Positions 1-11,068 of a DNA stretch of 64,000 bases are shown piece after piece. Position 1 is the stretch's first letter. Each line of letters starts with the position of its first letter. A program made the translations under genes and the position numbers. This DNA comes from Cyanophora paradoxa (lineage: Eukaryota > Glaucocystophyceae > Cyanophorales > Cyanophoraceae). The notes under the pieces are model-generated. The model saw only the letters and a program-made list of their open reading frames with translations, had not been told where the DNA came from and did no database searches. The stretch covers positions 186,001-250,000 of the forward strand of contig QPMI01000015.1 in assembly GCA_004431415.1 (NCBI GenBank), written 5' to 3'.

Positions 1-1136
1 AGGGCCGCCGCGTTTCTGGCGGACGAGGAGGAGGGCCCGGCGCTGCCCCCGGGGCTGGTCGAGCAGTACACGCCCTACACCGGCCTACCCCCGCCCGCCC
101 CGCACGCCGGCGCCGCCCTCCCGCACTGCAGCCGGCCGCCAGCCCCCGGCGGCCCGCCCCGCCTGTGCGCGTCGTGCCGGCTGCCGTGCCCCTCGCGTCA
201 CGGGGCCCGGCTGCTGCTGCGGCGGCGGCGGGCCTCGGGCCCCATGGACCGGACCGGGCGGCGATCGAATCTGCGCGGCACGCACTCGCCGAGGCGTGCT
301 TGTACCCTGCGCTGCGTTACCCCCGCCCATCGAAATTGATCCGGGGGGCGTCGGCAGGTCGGTATGGAGCTCGGCCCCGACGCCTTCTCAGCCCTCGTGG
401 AGCGCTGCATCCGCGCCGCCCGCGCCGCCGAGGCCCGCCCTTACGCTTTGTCTACCTTCGAATTATTCGCGTCCCGCTCTGGTCAGGGCCTTGCGAGCCG
501 CTGAGGACGTCCCCGCAGGAGGACGCGGCGGGGAGCGCGTGGGGCGTCGGGCCCTGCCCCCCGGAGCTCATCGAGCTCTCCCCAGCGTACCCCCCCATCC
601 TTCCCCCTACCCCCCAGCCCGACCTGAGCCTTCGTTCCCCTCTAGGGACCCCGAGTGGCGGGCCCTGCTCTCGCACCCCGAGTACCTGGACGCCGCCTAC
701 TACGGGGCCCACGTGTACCGCGTACCCCCCCTCGCCGTCGGGGCCGCCCCCACCCGCCTCCTCCTCGCCGCCGAGCGCGCCGTCGTCAGCTTCCTGAATC
801 CCGGTACCCCCGTCGAGGTCGCGTTCCTCCGGCCCGCCCTCGCCCGCCCCGCCGACCCGTGGTGCGCTGCCCCAACCCCGTACCCCACTCTTCCCCGCCC
901 CCTCTTATACCTCTTACAGGTCGCCGCTGGATGCGTTCTTCGACCTGCGGGTCGGGGGCCGCAGCCTTGGGGCCGTCTGCCCTGGGCCGGGCTTCACGCT
1001 GCTGCTCCCGCCCCTGAGCCCCGCCGACGGCCCGGCCCTCCTGCTCTCCCGGGAGGCCGGCGGGCCCGTTGGGCCCCTCTGCCGCCTCCTGCCCCTCGGG
1101 CCCCGCTCCCTCTGCCCCGTACCCTGGATCCTCTGA
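1..1136 (+). CDS. Unrecognised multi-exon gene, 5' end off the window
   Basis: Open frames in several exons run to a TGA at 1134-1136. Visible coding blocks are the opening stretch (residues like RAAAFLADEEEG), an exon around 364-432 beginning MELGPDAFSALVERC, one around 524-590, one around 648-840 containing HPEYLDAAYYGAHVYR, and a last exon from about 920 starting SPLDAFFDLRVGG and ending CPVPWIL. Introns between them begin GTACC or similar and end in a C-rich tract plus CAG. The protein is rich in Leu, Pro, Arg and Ala. I do not recognise the family and see no catalytic motif. The ATG at 364 could be the true start of a shorter gene, in which case the first 360 bases belong to another transcript. 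Exon edges are approximate. Confidence 0.5.
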
Positions 1137-1269
1137 GAGGCTGTAGCCCCCTTCGGCGCCTCGGGGCCGGCCCGGCCCCATGGCCCTCCCGTGTAGCGGG
1201 CGGGCGCTTGTAAGTAACTGTACATGTGCAATCAGAGAAATTGGCCTGGCCAGCGCGGAGCGGGGCGGG

Positions 1270-1823
1270 TCAGGCGGCGGGGAGGAGGGACGGGGGCAGG
1301 AAGGCCTCGACGCGCCAGCCGCCGCCGTCCACCGCCGCCAGAACGATCGCCCCCGAGTTGACGCACTTCACCACCTGCCGCCCCGCCCCGCCCCGCGCGT
1401 CAGGGGCGGCCGTGCGGCCAAGCGCGAGGGGCCTCCGCTCACGCCACGCACCTCGCGGGATGCGTCGCCGTTGACGAGGAACGCGACGAAGCGCCCGACA
1501 AACGGCATGTGCGACACGAGCAGCGGGACGAAGCGCTCGCGCGCGTCGCTGCACGCCTCCGAGACCGCCCGCAGCGCCTCCGCCGGCTCGCTCTTCGCCT
1601 GGAGCTGCTCGAGCTGGTACGCGCTGTCCGCGCCGGCGAGGATCTCGGCGGTCTGCCTGGCGCGGAGCACGCCGCTGTGAAAGACGGGGCCGTACTGGAG
1701 GCCGGAGGCCTTCAGGAAGGCGGCCACGGCGCGCGTCTCGCGGGCGCCGTCCGCTGTGATCGGGCGCTCCCCGTCGGGCTCGGCAAGCGCGTGCTGGCAG
1801 ACGATGATCCGCGACAGGGGCAT
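1270..1823 (-). CDS. SixA-like histidine phosphatase-superfamily protein
   Basis: Two exons (1823-1452 and 1374-1270) joined across a 77-nt GT-AG intron give an in-frame protein of 158 residues, close to bacterial SixA in length. The N-terminus MPLSRIIVCQHALAEPDGER aligns with the start of the SixA fold, where most members have RHG. Next come ITADGARETRAVAAFL, HSGVLRARQTAEIL (second phosphate-pocket Arg) and LLVSHMPFVGRFVAFL, which carries the second catalytic-type His. Known SixA enzymes dephosphorylate phosphohistidine on phosphotransfer proteins. Here the first Arg of the RHG motif is Gln. Some bacterial SixA-like proteins also have a QH form, so activity is uncertain rather than excluded. 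There is no signal peptide. It is divergent from the LRR/PWWP gene. Confidence 0.85.
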
Positions 1824-2294
1824 GGCGACTGTCGGACTCGCTCACGCTTACGGGGAGGTGCTTTCGCGTGCGCGCTTGGAAGCTAAAACGTTAACGCCGG
1901 GCGCTGGGCTTCAAAGGATAAATGTACGCGTCCGTTGAGGTTGAGTCGAGGGCGGGGGGCCAGAGGGCGGGGGCCCGGGGCAGGTTTCAGGGGGTACGTC
2001 GCCTGCGCGGCGTAGCGGCTTGTGTGCGCTCGTTCGTGCACCTGCGCTTAATCAACCAGGTTCTTAGCTTTCTTAGCTTATTTGAGTGCGAGGTGCATGT
2101 TAGTGCTGCTGACCCAACCTGCGCAGCGCTCGACCCATCCGACTCTTGCGCGCTGGCCTACGTCCTGCTGACGTCCAACATCCGGTCACCAGAGCATTTA
2201 TCGATCGATTCTTCGACTCGGCAGAATAGAGCAGTTAGCCGAATTTGAATTCGCCGCCGAGCTTCGTCCCGAACGAGAGCGCCCTGCGCAGAAG
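1824..2294. other. Intergenic spacer between divergent genes
   Basis: This spacer of about 470 bases lies between the SixA-like start on the minus strand and the LRR/PWWP gene start on the plus strand, so it should hold both promoters. It is less GC-rich than the flanking genes toward 2200. I see no TATA box, repeat or conserved ORF that I can support. Confidence 0.5.
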
Positions 2295-5015
2295 ATGACA
2301 AACGCGGCGGGGGAACCGGAGTGGTTACAGGAGCTGCGGGACAGCGAATCTATCCGGAACGGCACTTTGACTGTGGAATGCGGCAAGGAGGGCGTTCCCG
2401 CGAAGCTTACGGGCAACGATCTCAAGGCGGTTGCAAATATTATCGACTCTAATCCTCAGATCGGGTGCACACACAAGCCAGTCGTCGCTGGCGCTGCAGC
2501 TGATCGATATCCGCGCGCTCTTTGAATTCGGCCCCCGCAGCACAGTCCAGCTAGAGGTATGGTGTTGGATCGTTATGCGCATCGCGTTTGTGCCTGACGT
2601 TTCTATTTGCATACAGCTCGCCGGTCATGTGGACAGGAGCAGTGGTGCAAAAGCGAACTTCTGCGACGGCCTGCGGCAGCTCGGGGAAGCGATTGGACGG
2701 CACCCTCGCACTTCTCTGTACATTGGACGCAGCTACGTCGGCGAGACGACTAACTTGGACAAAGAAGAGTCAATTGCAGCTTGGAACACGTTTCTGGAAG
2801 AGCTCCTTGCGTCCTCAGCGTCAGCGAACTCGTCTCTGCAAGAGCTAACTCTGTTTCAATTCCGCCTCAACCAAACCGGCGCAGCAGCACTCACCAGCGC
2901 CATTGCCTTCGCTAGCTCGACCGGCCTTCGAGTCTTCTCCGTCAGCGACGTGGAGCTCCCAGCACTCGACCGGCGCCAACGGCGCTCGAATGGAGCAGCT
3001 GCAGGAGATCCGTTCGACAAGCTCTTTGATGCGCTCAGCAGCCTCAAGTCCATTCAGAATCTCACCATTGGCAATGTCTCCACTGAGCACTCGAGCTCGG
3101 TACATATATTCGCCCGTGATATGATATTCCCTCGATGTTTAATTCATTACTCTCGCCATTGCAGGATGAAAAACAGGTGAAGCTTCAGAAGCTCCGGCTC
3201 GTGGAAAAGACATGCTCCGTGCTGCAAGGCATCGACATCTGCAAGACGCTGCGAGAGCTCTCTCTACTGGAGATGAACTTTGGGCAGCAGGGCTTGCAAG
3301 TGGGGAAGGCAATTGCGCTGTGCGAGAAGCTTGAAATGCTGGAGCTACGTGGTATCACCTTTGGCACCAAGGTGGATGCAAGAGCGTCGGAGTGGGATAA
3401 TGTTCTTGACGAAATCAGCCACCACAAGGCTCTCCGTCGCATCGCCCTCGAGAAGATTAGTTTGAATGATGAGCAGGTCTTTCTCTTTTTCGTCCAATCC
3501 AGATTCTAGATTCTACCTGCTCTTTTCAATCACTTACTTGGCCTTTGCTGTTTGGCAGCTTGACATGCTCGCCTCTTGCATGGAGCAGAGGCTGCCGGCA
3601 CTGCAGAGGATGGTCCTCAAACACTGCGTGTCCAACTCCTACGTCGAAAATGTATTCATGCTCTCAAATGCAGCCGCACTGCGGTGCAGGATCCGGAGCC
3701 ATACTGATGCACCACCTGACGAGACTTTCACTCTCAAGATCGACCAAGCACCACCACAAAGCAAGCATATTGTGTTTGACATGCTGTGCTGCCTTCGAGA
3801 TGAGCTGGCCAGGGCCAAGAAAGAAGCAGAGGCTGCAACTAGTACTGCAGCTGCAGCTGCACCTGACAGTACGCTCTCGTCGTGCAAGCTTGAACTTGCT
3901 CTCAGCCACGATTGGCAAACTCTTTTCGAGAATGATGAGCGCTACGCTCTGTTCAAGCAGATCCTCCTTGGGCGCAAGTGGATCGATGACCCGAGACTTG
4001 GTGCACACTCGGCGCTTCTGGACTGCCACATTGTCCCCTTTTTTTTAATTTCGATGTGCAGCCGATGTCCCAGTGACCGACTACACACCAATTCCTGGCG
4101 AAGTTGTCTTCGCAAGATTCGGGAAGAGGGGTGCCTGGTGGCCTGCGATCGTGAGTGCTGCTGTTTATCTGATGGTTGTATAGATCTTGCTCACGAGTGC
4201 ACTTTTTTTAGGTGCTTTCCCCGGAGGAAGTGAGGTTCGCATCCTTTTCTCCTTCCAGATTAGTTCTCTCGCTGCAAAACATAACGGATGCGTTGCATTT
4301 ACATCAGCTGGCTGGGCACACCAGAGAGGTAAGCACGGGATAGAGCTGTACTCGAAATGCTGGCGGTCGAAGCTGGTCTAAATTTGAACGCAGGGTCCCC
4401 CTGGACCACCAGTCCACCTACTTCCACCCTTTCAACGAGGAGGGAAAGAAGATTTTTCGCTCGGAAATGAACATGGAGAAGCTTCGTGCAACCGATGCTG
4501 AGGAGCACGCGGGCCGCCTGATGCAGCTGGCCGAGAGCCTCGACAGGGATCCTGTGGCGCGCAATGCGCACGTCAAGGGCACTCGGAGGATCGTGTTCCG
4601 TGCGTGTGTCACGTCCACTATTTTCTGGCAGTTTTCTCATCGCTCTGTCTGCAGTCGTCGGCGAAGGCGGCAAATACAAGGCCGTTAAGGGCAAGGAGAA
4701 GACATTGCCAGCTGCGGGAGAGGGGAGTGTGTCTGCATCTGGATCCGGATCCAGCGGGGTGGAATCGGCAGGCAAGCTCAAGAAGCGGCAGCGCAGCTCT
4801 TCGCCCAGTGGCCGCGCGTCGGCCACCAGCAGGTCGAGGACCGAAACACCCTCGCAGGGGCCGCAGCCCGTTGCGAAGGCTGCCCGGCCAAGCCCAACCA
4901 AGCAGGGGCCCCATGGCGATCCCACCGGCGCCGCGAAAGCTGCCTGCCCTAGCCCGCCCGAGGCCAAACCAGCGATCCCAGCTTTCAGCTTCGTGCCGTC
5001 ACCAGGAGCTGGCGC

Positions 5016-5065
<50 letters not shown>

Positions 5066-6267
5066 ACAGCAGCAGCACTCCGGTGCCGGCATCAGGGTCC
5101 GGTAGTTTGGAGCACAGGGCGTCTGGCGGCACGGACATCATCGACCTCTCCTCGCCTCAGGCTGACACTGGCGCGAGCGACAAAGTCGAAGGCTTTGGCG
5201 GTGCACGTGTGCTCGTCACCGCGAAGGAGAAGATCAACCAGGTGTGAAATTCTGGGCGCTAGACCTGCTTTGCATTTGTGTCATTTCAGGCTCGGCAGGC
5301 GCGCCGAGAGCGGGATGTGGCGCGGGACGAGGCCAGGGAAGCGAGCCAGAAGCTGCAGCGCCAAGCGGAGGAGCACACAAGGGAGAAGGCCGCCCTGCAG
5401 CTGCAGGTGCTTTAGATCTCTTAAGCTTGGTTGCGAAGAAGCAGCAAGCGCTGCTCACGCCTTGCCGCACAGCTGGAAGCGGCCACGACCGAATTGGCTT
5501 CAGCCGGATCTAAAGTGGCCACAGCCGAGGCCAGGGCGAATGCTGCAGAAGCTCAGGTGAAGCAACTCGCGGCGAACAACAGAAGGCTGGTGCATTAATG
5601 TTGGCTTACAGAAATTGAAATCATAGCACTTCCTTCGATCCCACAGTGCTGACTGGCTTCTTCAGACGGAAGCGAAGCAGAGCCAATCTGAACAGCACGA
5701 CAAGGAGAAAACCGATCTGCAGCAACAGGTATTCTCTTCGCTTGCATCAAAGGTATTCTCTAAACCTGACTCTAAACCTGACTGTCCCTGCTCAGATGGA
5801 GAATCTTCAAGCAGAAAACAAGAGACTGGTGCACATTTGCAGCAGATGTTCCTCGTTTTCGGTTCGCTTTTTATATCCGGTTTCAATATTCCCATGCAGG
5901 CGGAGCTACTGCGCCAAGCGGAAGGGCTCACGAAGGAGAATGAGGAGCTGCGAAAGCAGGTACCACTTCTTTTAACTTGCGAACAGCAGGAGATCTTTCG
6001 CTTGTCCAACTCTTCTTGCTTCCTTCTCAGCTGGAGACGTCCAAGGCGGACTCGATTGTAGCCGAGAACAAGCTGAGCGAGATCCGCGAGAAGGTGCAAT
6101 TCCCTTCTATCGATGAAGATACCGATGCATCTTATTCGGCCCTCCAGCTCAAGACAGCTGAAGCTGCTCGGAAGCTGGCCGAGGACAATGCGGATGCCGC
6201 TCGCAAAGACCTGCTTGCTCTTCAGAGTAGTTTCGAAGACCTGAATAGAGAGATTGAGAATATTTAG
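2295..6267 (+). CDS. LRR-like / PWWP-domain / coiled-coil protein
   Basis: The start MTNAAGEPEWLQELRDSES is followed by leucine-rich segments in exons at about 2295-3480 (LQELTLFQFRLNQTGAAAL, LRELSLLEMNF, KLEMLELRGITF) that resemble ribonuclease-inhibitor-type LRRs. After more LRR-like sequence, the exon 4062-4150 encodes GEVVFARFGKRGAWWPAI, the core of a PWWP domain (methyl-lysine/DNA reader). It continues into VLSPEE and an exon with STYFHPFNEEGKKIF. A Ser/Pro/Lys-rich linker with a poly-Ser tract follows. From about 5290 to the TAG at 6267, many short phase-0 exons encode a heptad-rich coiled coil. The family context suggests a chromatin protein. The LRR-PWWP combination is unusual. Joining of the exon at 2295 to the one near 2500 is unresolved, because the frame changes by one and I find no clean intron. 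Confidence 0.75.
5017..5077 (+). repeat. (AGC)n trinucleotide repeat encoding poly-Ser/Asn
   Basis: An uninterrupted run of AGC followed by AGC/AAC mixtures lies inside the linker exon of the LRR/PWWP gene. In the coding frame it gives a Ser tract with a few Asn. It is a likely length-polymorphic microsatellite. Confidence 0.95.
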
Positions 6268-6494
6268 TCCTTTTATTTAAGCATGCATTTTCTCTGTAAT
6301 GTAATTCTTTTCTTTCTGTTGAGCTGCAGCAGCTCGCTCATTATCATGATCATGGCCATTCCTGACGCTTCCATTTCGAATTGCAAGACTTGAATGACAC
6401 GGGCAAGGGGGCGGCGGGGTGACAGTCCAGGCAAGGCGAGGACGTCGGCATATTTTAGTTGCTTCGACCTCAGTTAACGTTGCGCCGATAATAG

Positions 6495-9400
6495 CTAATC
6501 CAAAATGTCGACCTCCTCGTCCTCTGCCGTTGCCACCGTCTCAGCCGCCGGAGCCGCCGCGGCGCTCAAGCTCAAGCTCGGAGGTGGAGGGGCCACCACT
6601 GCCGCCTCCCCCGCCGCCTCGCGATCCCGATCGGGGAGAGCCGCGGCCGGAGGCGGCGAGGGCGGCGGCGGGAGGGCGCCCCGCGCAGGCGAGGCGGCCG
6701 CCAGCCTGACCAGCTCCGGGGGCGTTCGCGTCTTGGCGGGCACCGGCGTCGTGGGCGGCGTCGTCGGGGGCGGGGGTACGGGAGGTGCTGGCGGTTCTAC
6801 GCGGTGCCGCTTGCGGGAGGCCTCGGCCGCGGGCGCTGGCGCCTCCTCACGGGATGTCCGTCGGCGGTCGCTGGTGACGGGAAGGGGCGGCGGGAGGTCC
6901 GCGGCGGGGGTAGCGCCGCGGGGCGTGCGCGGGGCAGACGGGGGACGCTGTGCCGAGACGGGGGAGGGCCGGGGGAGGGGCCGCGGGGCGAGGGGCGGGG
7001 GCGCGGGGGGCGAGCCGCTGCCACCGCCGGCGGGAGCGGGGGTAGGCCCTCGGGGCGTGGGTGTGGCGGGCGTTGCGGGGTCGGGCGGCGAGCTTTCGGC
7101 AGGGGCTGTAGAAACTGGCGCCGGCGGGGGCTTCCGCCGCGGGACGCGCGGAAGGGAGGAGAGCGCGATGGGGCCGGCCGCTGGGCCCGGCACCAGCGGC
7201 GCGGGTGGCGGGCGCGGTGGTGGGGCAGCAGGGGTCGCAGGGGCGGCGGGCGCCGAGGAGGAAGCAGGGTTAGGGGCAGGGGGCACGGTAGGGGAGGCAC
7301 GGGCGGCGGGGGCCGTTGAGGTGGCGGGGGTACGCGAGGCGGGGGCCTGAGTGGGGTGGCGAGTGGGGGCGGCGGGATTGGCGGCCTGCGTCGACGGGGT
7401 AGCTGGCGCCGGGGGCGGCCTCAGGGAGGAGGACGGAATGGAGGAGGGGGCAGCTTTCGCGGCAGGAGCCTCGGGCCGCGACGAGATCTGCTCCAGAGCC
7501 GTGGCCTTGACGGCAGGCTCCGAGAAAACGGGTGCGTGGGGAGAGCTTCCGGGCCGGGGTACGGGTGCAGCGGCGGATGCGGGCTGGGGCTGCGGGGGCG
7601 CCGGCTCGAGCGGGGCGAAGGATGCCGGGGGGGACTGGGCGCGCGCCGCCGGGCGCTCCCCACCGGAGGGGAGGGTGGAGACGGCGGAGGGGAGGGCGGC
7701 GAGTACGGGGGTCGGGGCCGAGGAGGGAGCGGGTGCGGGGGCGGCCGCGGCCACGAGGGAGGCTGGGATCAGGCCGGCGGACGTGAGAATGGCCGCCAGA
7801 TCAACTATCGGCAGGGGGGCGGAAGGCTGGGCGGCGGGCGGCGCCGGCGGAGGCGCGGCGGTGGGTGGGGCGGCGGGCGGGGCAGTGGGAGGAGCAGCGG
7901 CCGCGGAGGGCGGCGTGGGGCCCCGCGGAGAAGATGAAGGCGCATCCCACCGACCAGAACCCCGCTGCTGCGGCCCTGGGCGCATTTGGGGGCCGGGCGG
8001 GCCGGGCGGGCCCCGAGGAATCGGGCCCCGCGGTCCTGCCTCGCGAAAAGGGGGCGGGGGGATCGGATGCGGGTGGTGCTCGTGGCCGAAATGCCGGCCA
8101 GGGGGCGGACCCCGGAACGGCTGCTGCTGGTGGGGGTACGGCCCGCAGGGCTCGGGTCCGCACCCGTAGAAGCCCGGCGGGGGGTACGGGTGCCCGCCAT
8201 GGCCGTACCCCTCCCAATGGGGGTGGGGGTACGCGTCGTGGGGGCCCCAGTGCTGATGCGGAGGGGGGTAGAACTCCTGGGGCGGGCCGCCCGGCCGGTG
8301 CGGGTAGGGGTGGGGCACTTCCCACTCGGCGCTGTAGCCGGGGGCGGGGGGGTACGACGGGTCGGGGAGGAGCGGCGGCGACTCGCGCGGGGCCATCGGC
8401 GGCGAGCGGGCGGCGGGGGATGCCCGAAGGGAACCGGCGGGGCCCGCCGCCGGAGCGTTCGGGAGGGCCGACAGAGTGGCGGTGCAGGGCGGCGGGGCGG
8501 CCGACGTCTCCGAGGAGGGCGCAGCGGCGTCCTCGGAAGCTGGCTCGAGGAGCATCGCCGCCGCCGCCGTTCCGGCCACCGCAGAGGCGGACGAGGAGCC
8601 AGCGCCCGCCCCCGGCCCTGCGCGCGGGAGCCGCACCAGCAGTGGAGCCGCCTTCGGCTTCGCCGGTGCCGCCGCGGGCGTCGCTGCGGGCGCCGCCGCG
8701 GGCGCCGCTGCGGGCGCCGCTGCGGGCGCCGCTGCGGGCGCCGCCGCGGGCGCCGCTGCGGGCGCCGCTGCGGGCGTCGCCTGCTCGCTGCTGCTGGGCT
8801 GCGCCGGCGCCTCCCGAAGCGTCTCGCCAGACGCCCTCCGCTCTGCCTCCGTGGAGGCTTCCTCGGCGGGCTTCGCAGCCGCCGGCGTCTCCTGTGCGCG
8901 CCCGACTTCTGCCGCGGCCGTTCCACCGTCTGCCGAACCCTCCGCGGCCGCGCCGCTCGGCTCGACGGCCGCGCTCAGCCGCGGCCGGCCCGGGATGTCC
9001 GCGGGGCCGGCCTCCCCGCTGGCGGCGGGTGCGCTCGCCTTCGCAGCGGTCGCCAGGCCCGCCAGCAGCGGCGGCGGCGGCTGGCCCCGCCCCAGCGGCG
9101 TCGCCGCGTCCGGCCCTGCGCTCTCCTGCGCGGCGGGAGACCTGCGGGACGCCTCAGCGGGGCGCTGAACGCCGCAGGGCGCGGGGCGGCATGCCTGGAG
9201 GCGCGCGGCGCGGCCCGCCGGCCATCCGCATCCCGGGGACTGCGGCCTCCGGAGGAACGCGAGGAGCCGCCGCTGCCGCCTCTGCTCCGCGACCTGAGCC
9301 GGCGCTGTTCAGCAGCGCACGGCTCCGCGCGGCGTACGAAGGCCGCACCGATCCCGCCTCCTCCGCCCGCGCCCCCGGGATCGGGAACGAGACCGGGAGC

Positions 9401-10283
9401 GACTCCGACTGCGGCGCCTGGAAGCCGCCTTGCTCCTCGAGCGGGACCGCTTCCCAGACGGCGAGCGGGAACGGGAGCGGGAGCGCGGCCGGCGTGCGGG
9501 AACAGCGGCCCTTTCTTCTCGCCCCGACCGGTGACCTTCGCTCTCACTCCGGTTCCTGCGCGGCGATCCGGTCAGAGACGATGGCGGGGCGCGAGGCGGG
9601 CGCCGCACGGGTCGTCGTTCTCCTTGGCACGCGCCTCGCGCTCGCCGCCCGACTTCCAGCCAAGCTCTCTGTCCGCGGGCTGGCGTCAACAGCCGCTTCG
9701 AGCCGGGAAGAACATTCCCAGCGGGACGCACGGTTCGCATGCCTCTCCCGCCACCGTGCGGCGCCGTTTCTTGTCGGGCCCCTCGGCGTCCGCGGCCTTG
9801 CGATCCGCGAGCTCTCTCCGAAGAGCCTCGGTGCTGCATCAAATGCAAGGGACGCGTCATGCACAGCGCGCGTAGCGGCGGCGGCCCGTGCACCTCTCCC
9901 GAAGAGATTCGATCTCCTTGTTCTTGCGCTGCAGTTCGGTCTTCGCCGTAAGGTACACTTTTGAGATGTTCTTCTCCAGCGTGGCCCTGGCCTTCTCGGT
10001 CTCCGCGAGCTGCGCGGGCGCATGGGTCCCCACCGCGGGAATCTGGTGCGCGGCAAACTGCGCACCCGCTGGCGCGTGCGTTTCAACTCCAACGCCAGAG
10101 CGGCATTCAGCTTCTTGAGCTGGAGGTTCTCCGTGTTCAGCTGCCCCGCGCAGTTTGTCAGCCGCGGCAAACAATGTCAGGCGGGGCGCCGACCTGCGAG
10201 GCCGGCGGGAGCGTCTCGCAAGATGCGTTGCCGGTCGCGTAGAAGTCATCGTAGAGGCCCAGCGATGACCCCTCCACCGCCAT
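6495..10283 (-). CDS. Coiled-coil, RS-rich and Pro-rich nuclear-type protein, possibly FLASH-like
   Basis: The start MAVEGSSLGLYDDFYATGN at 10283 is followed by short exons encoding a coiled coil (LNTENLQLKKLNAALALEL, then LEKNISKVYLTAKTELQRKN). Next come a basic exon (ADAEGPDKKRRR), an RS domain around 9320-9545 (RSRSRSRSPSGKRSRSRS and further SR repeats), an Ala/Pro/Glu region with PAAA repeats, and one exceptionally long exon. That exon (about 9170-6495) holds a His/Pro/Tyr-rich block (HPYPPPGFYGCGPEPCGPY) and a Pro/Ala/Thr tail ending EDEEVDILD. The acidic VDIL C-terminus looks like a SUMO-interacting motif. The N-terminal coiled coil recalls the FLASH/CASP8AP2 N-terminus (histone pre-mRNA processing), but this rests on weak similarity. 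A splicing or transcription-linked scaffold is equally possible. It is convergent with the LRR/PWWP gene. Confidence 0.65.
8680..8778. repeat. 12-bp GC-rich tandem repeat coding PAAA units
   Basis: About eight copies of a 12-base unit (GCGGGCGCCGCT and variants) lie in tandem within the long minus-strand exon, where they translate as Pro-Ala-Ala-Ala units. The same tract is open on the plus strand as Ala/Gly repeats, which is a shadow. Confidence 0.9.
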
Positions 10284-11068
10284 GGCGGCGCGCCAACTCC
10301 CGCGAGGCTCGGGCCGAGTGTACCCCCGCACACTTGTTGCGTACCCCAAACTGGACAAACCGCAACTTCCAGCGCCCCAAGCTCGTGCTCCCGCGTTGTT
10401 GGCTCCGCTCCCCGCGTACAGGCTCTCCTTTGCCGGTCTATGTAGGCGCGATCTGGCTTCCTTTTCTCGATCGAGGTGGGCGCGATCGGGCCTTCATTCC
10501 TAGGGCGAGATAGGCTCCCCTCCCGTTTCTCGCGGTCTTTTTTCGTTTCGAGTTTGTCGCAGTCCCTCCGTTAGCATGCGGAATGGACTTGAATCAAACT
10601 CGTAGAGCAAACCGTCGGTTGGTGCGGGGCGCGATTTCTGAGCGTTCCGGCAATCCCCGGCGGAAGATTTATGCCTCTCTTTTCGGCGCGCCCTCGATAG
10701 TGCTCCCCGTCTCCCCGCACGCTCTCTGCGTTCGATCCGCCTGATGCCGCAGGTACGGTTGCGGGCCTGCGGCTCAACCGACACGCATCGCTGTGAGAAT
10801 TCTGGTGGTGCCCCAGGCGCTTGCTTTGCCGCAGGATCGGCCTTACCCCCTTCATCCGGTCCCGCGTTCTCCTGGATCTAGATTTTTACAGCTCCGGGGC
10901 TCCAGTGCTGTGCGGGCACATCTCCCTTCTTCATGTATGTGCACCATGTTTTAATCGTTATAACACAAGTAAATGTTTTGGCCCAACCCGAGCCCGCACG
11001 CCGCCGCACGGTGCCGTGCTAGGCAAAGCAGTTGTCTGAAAATCCTAGCTATAGTCTCATTTGATTCG
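10284..11068. other. Gene-free spacer upstream of the RS/Pro-rich gene
   Basis: This spacer of about 785 bases lies between the CDIN1 stop and the start of the RS/Pro-rich gene, both on the minus strand. It should carry the promoter of the latter. Base composition drops toward AT around 10850-11060. Open frames here have no exon-like or conserved character, and I see no repeat or RNA gene. Confidence 0.5.

Noticed and set aside
4299-5141. Minus-strand 280-codon frame with poly-Leu
   Set aside because: The poly-Leu is the complement of the AGC serine repeat in the PWWP gene. It is not a signal or membrane segment.
6505-8169. Long plus-strand open frames over the RS/Pro-rich gene (6505-7350, 7351-8169, 7865-9964)
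   Set aside because: They are Gly/Arg or Arg-rich mirror images of the minus-strand Pro/Ala exon. High GC keeps several frames open.
8476-9168. Plus-strand Ala/Gly-rich frame of 230 codons
   Set aside because: It is the complement of the PAAA-repeat exon of the minus-strand gene and has no independent exon support.
10500-10855. Minus-strand frames of about 94 codons between CDIN1 and the RS/Pro-rich gene
   Set aside because: No exon-like conservation, and two frames overlap. Treated as spacer.
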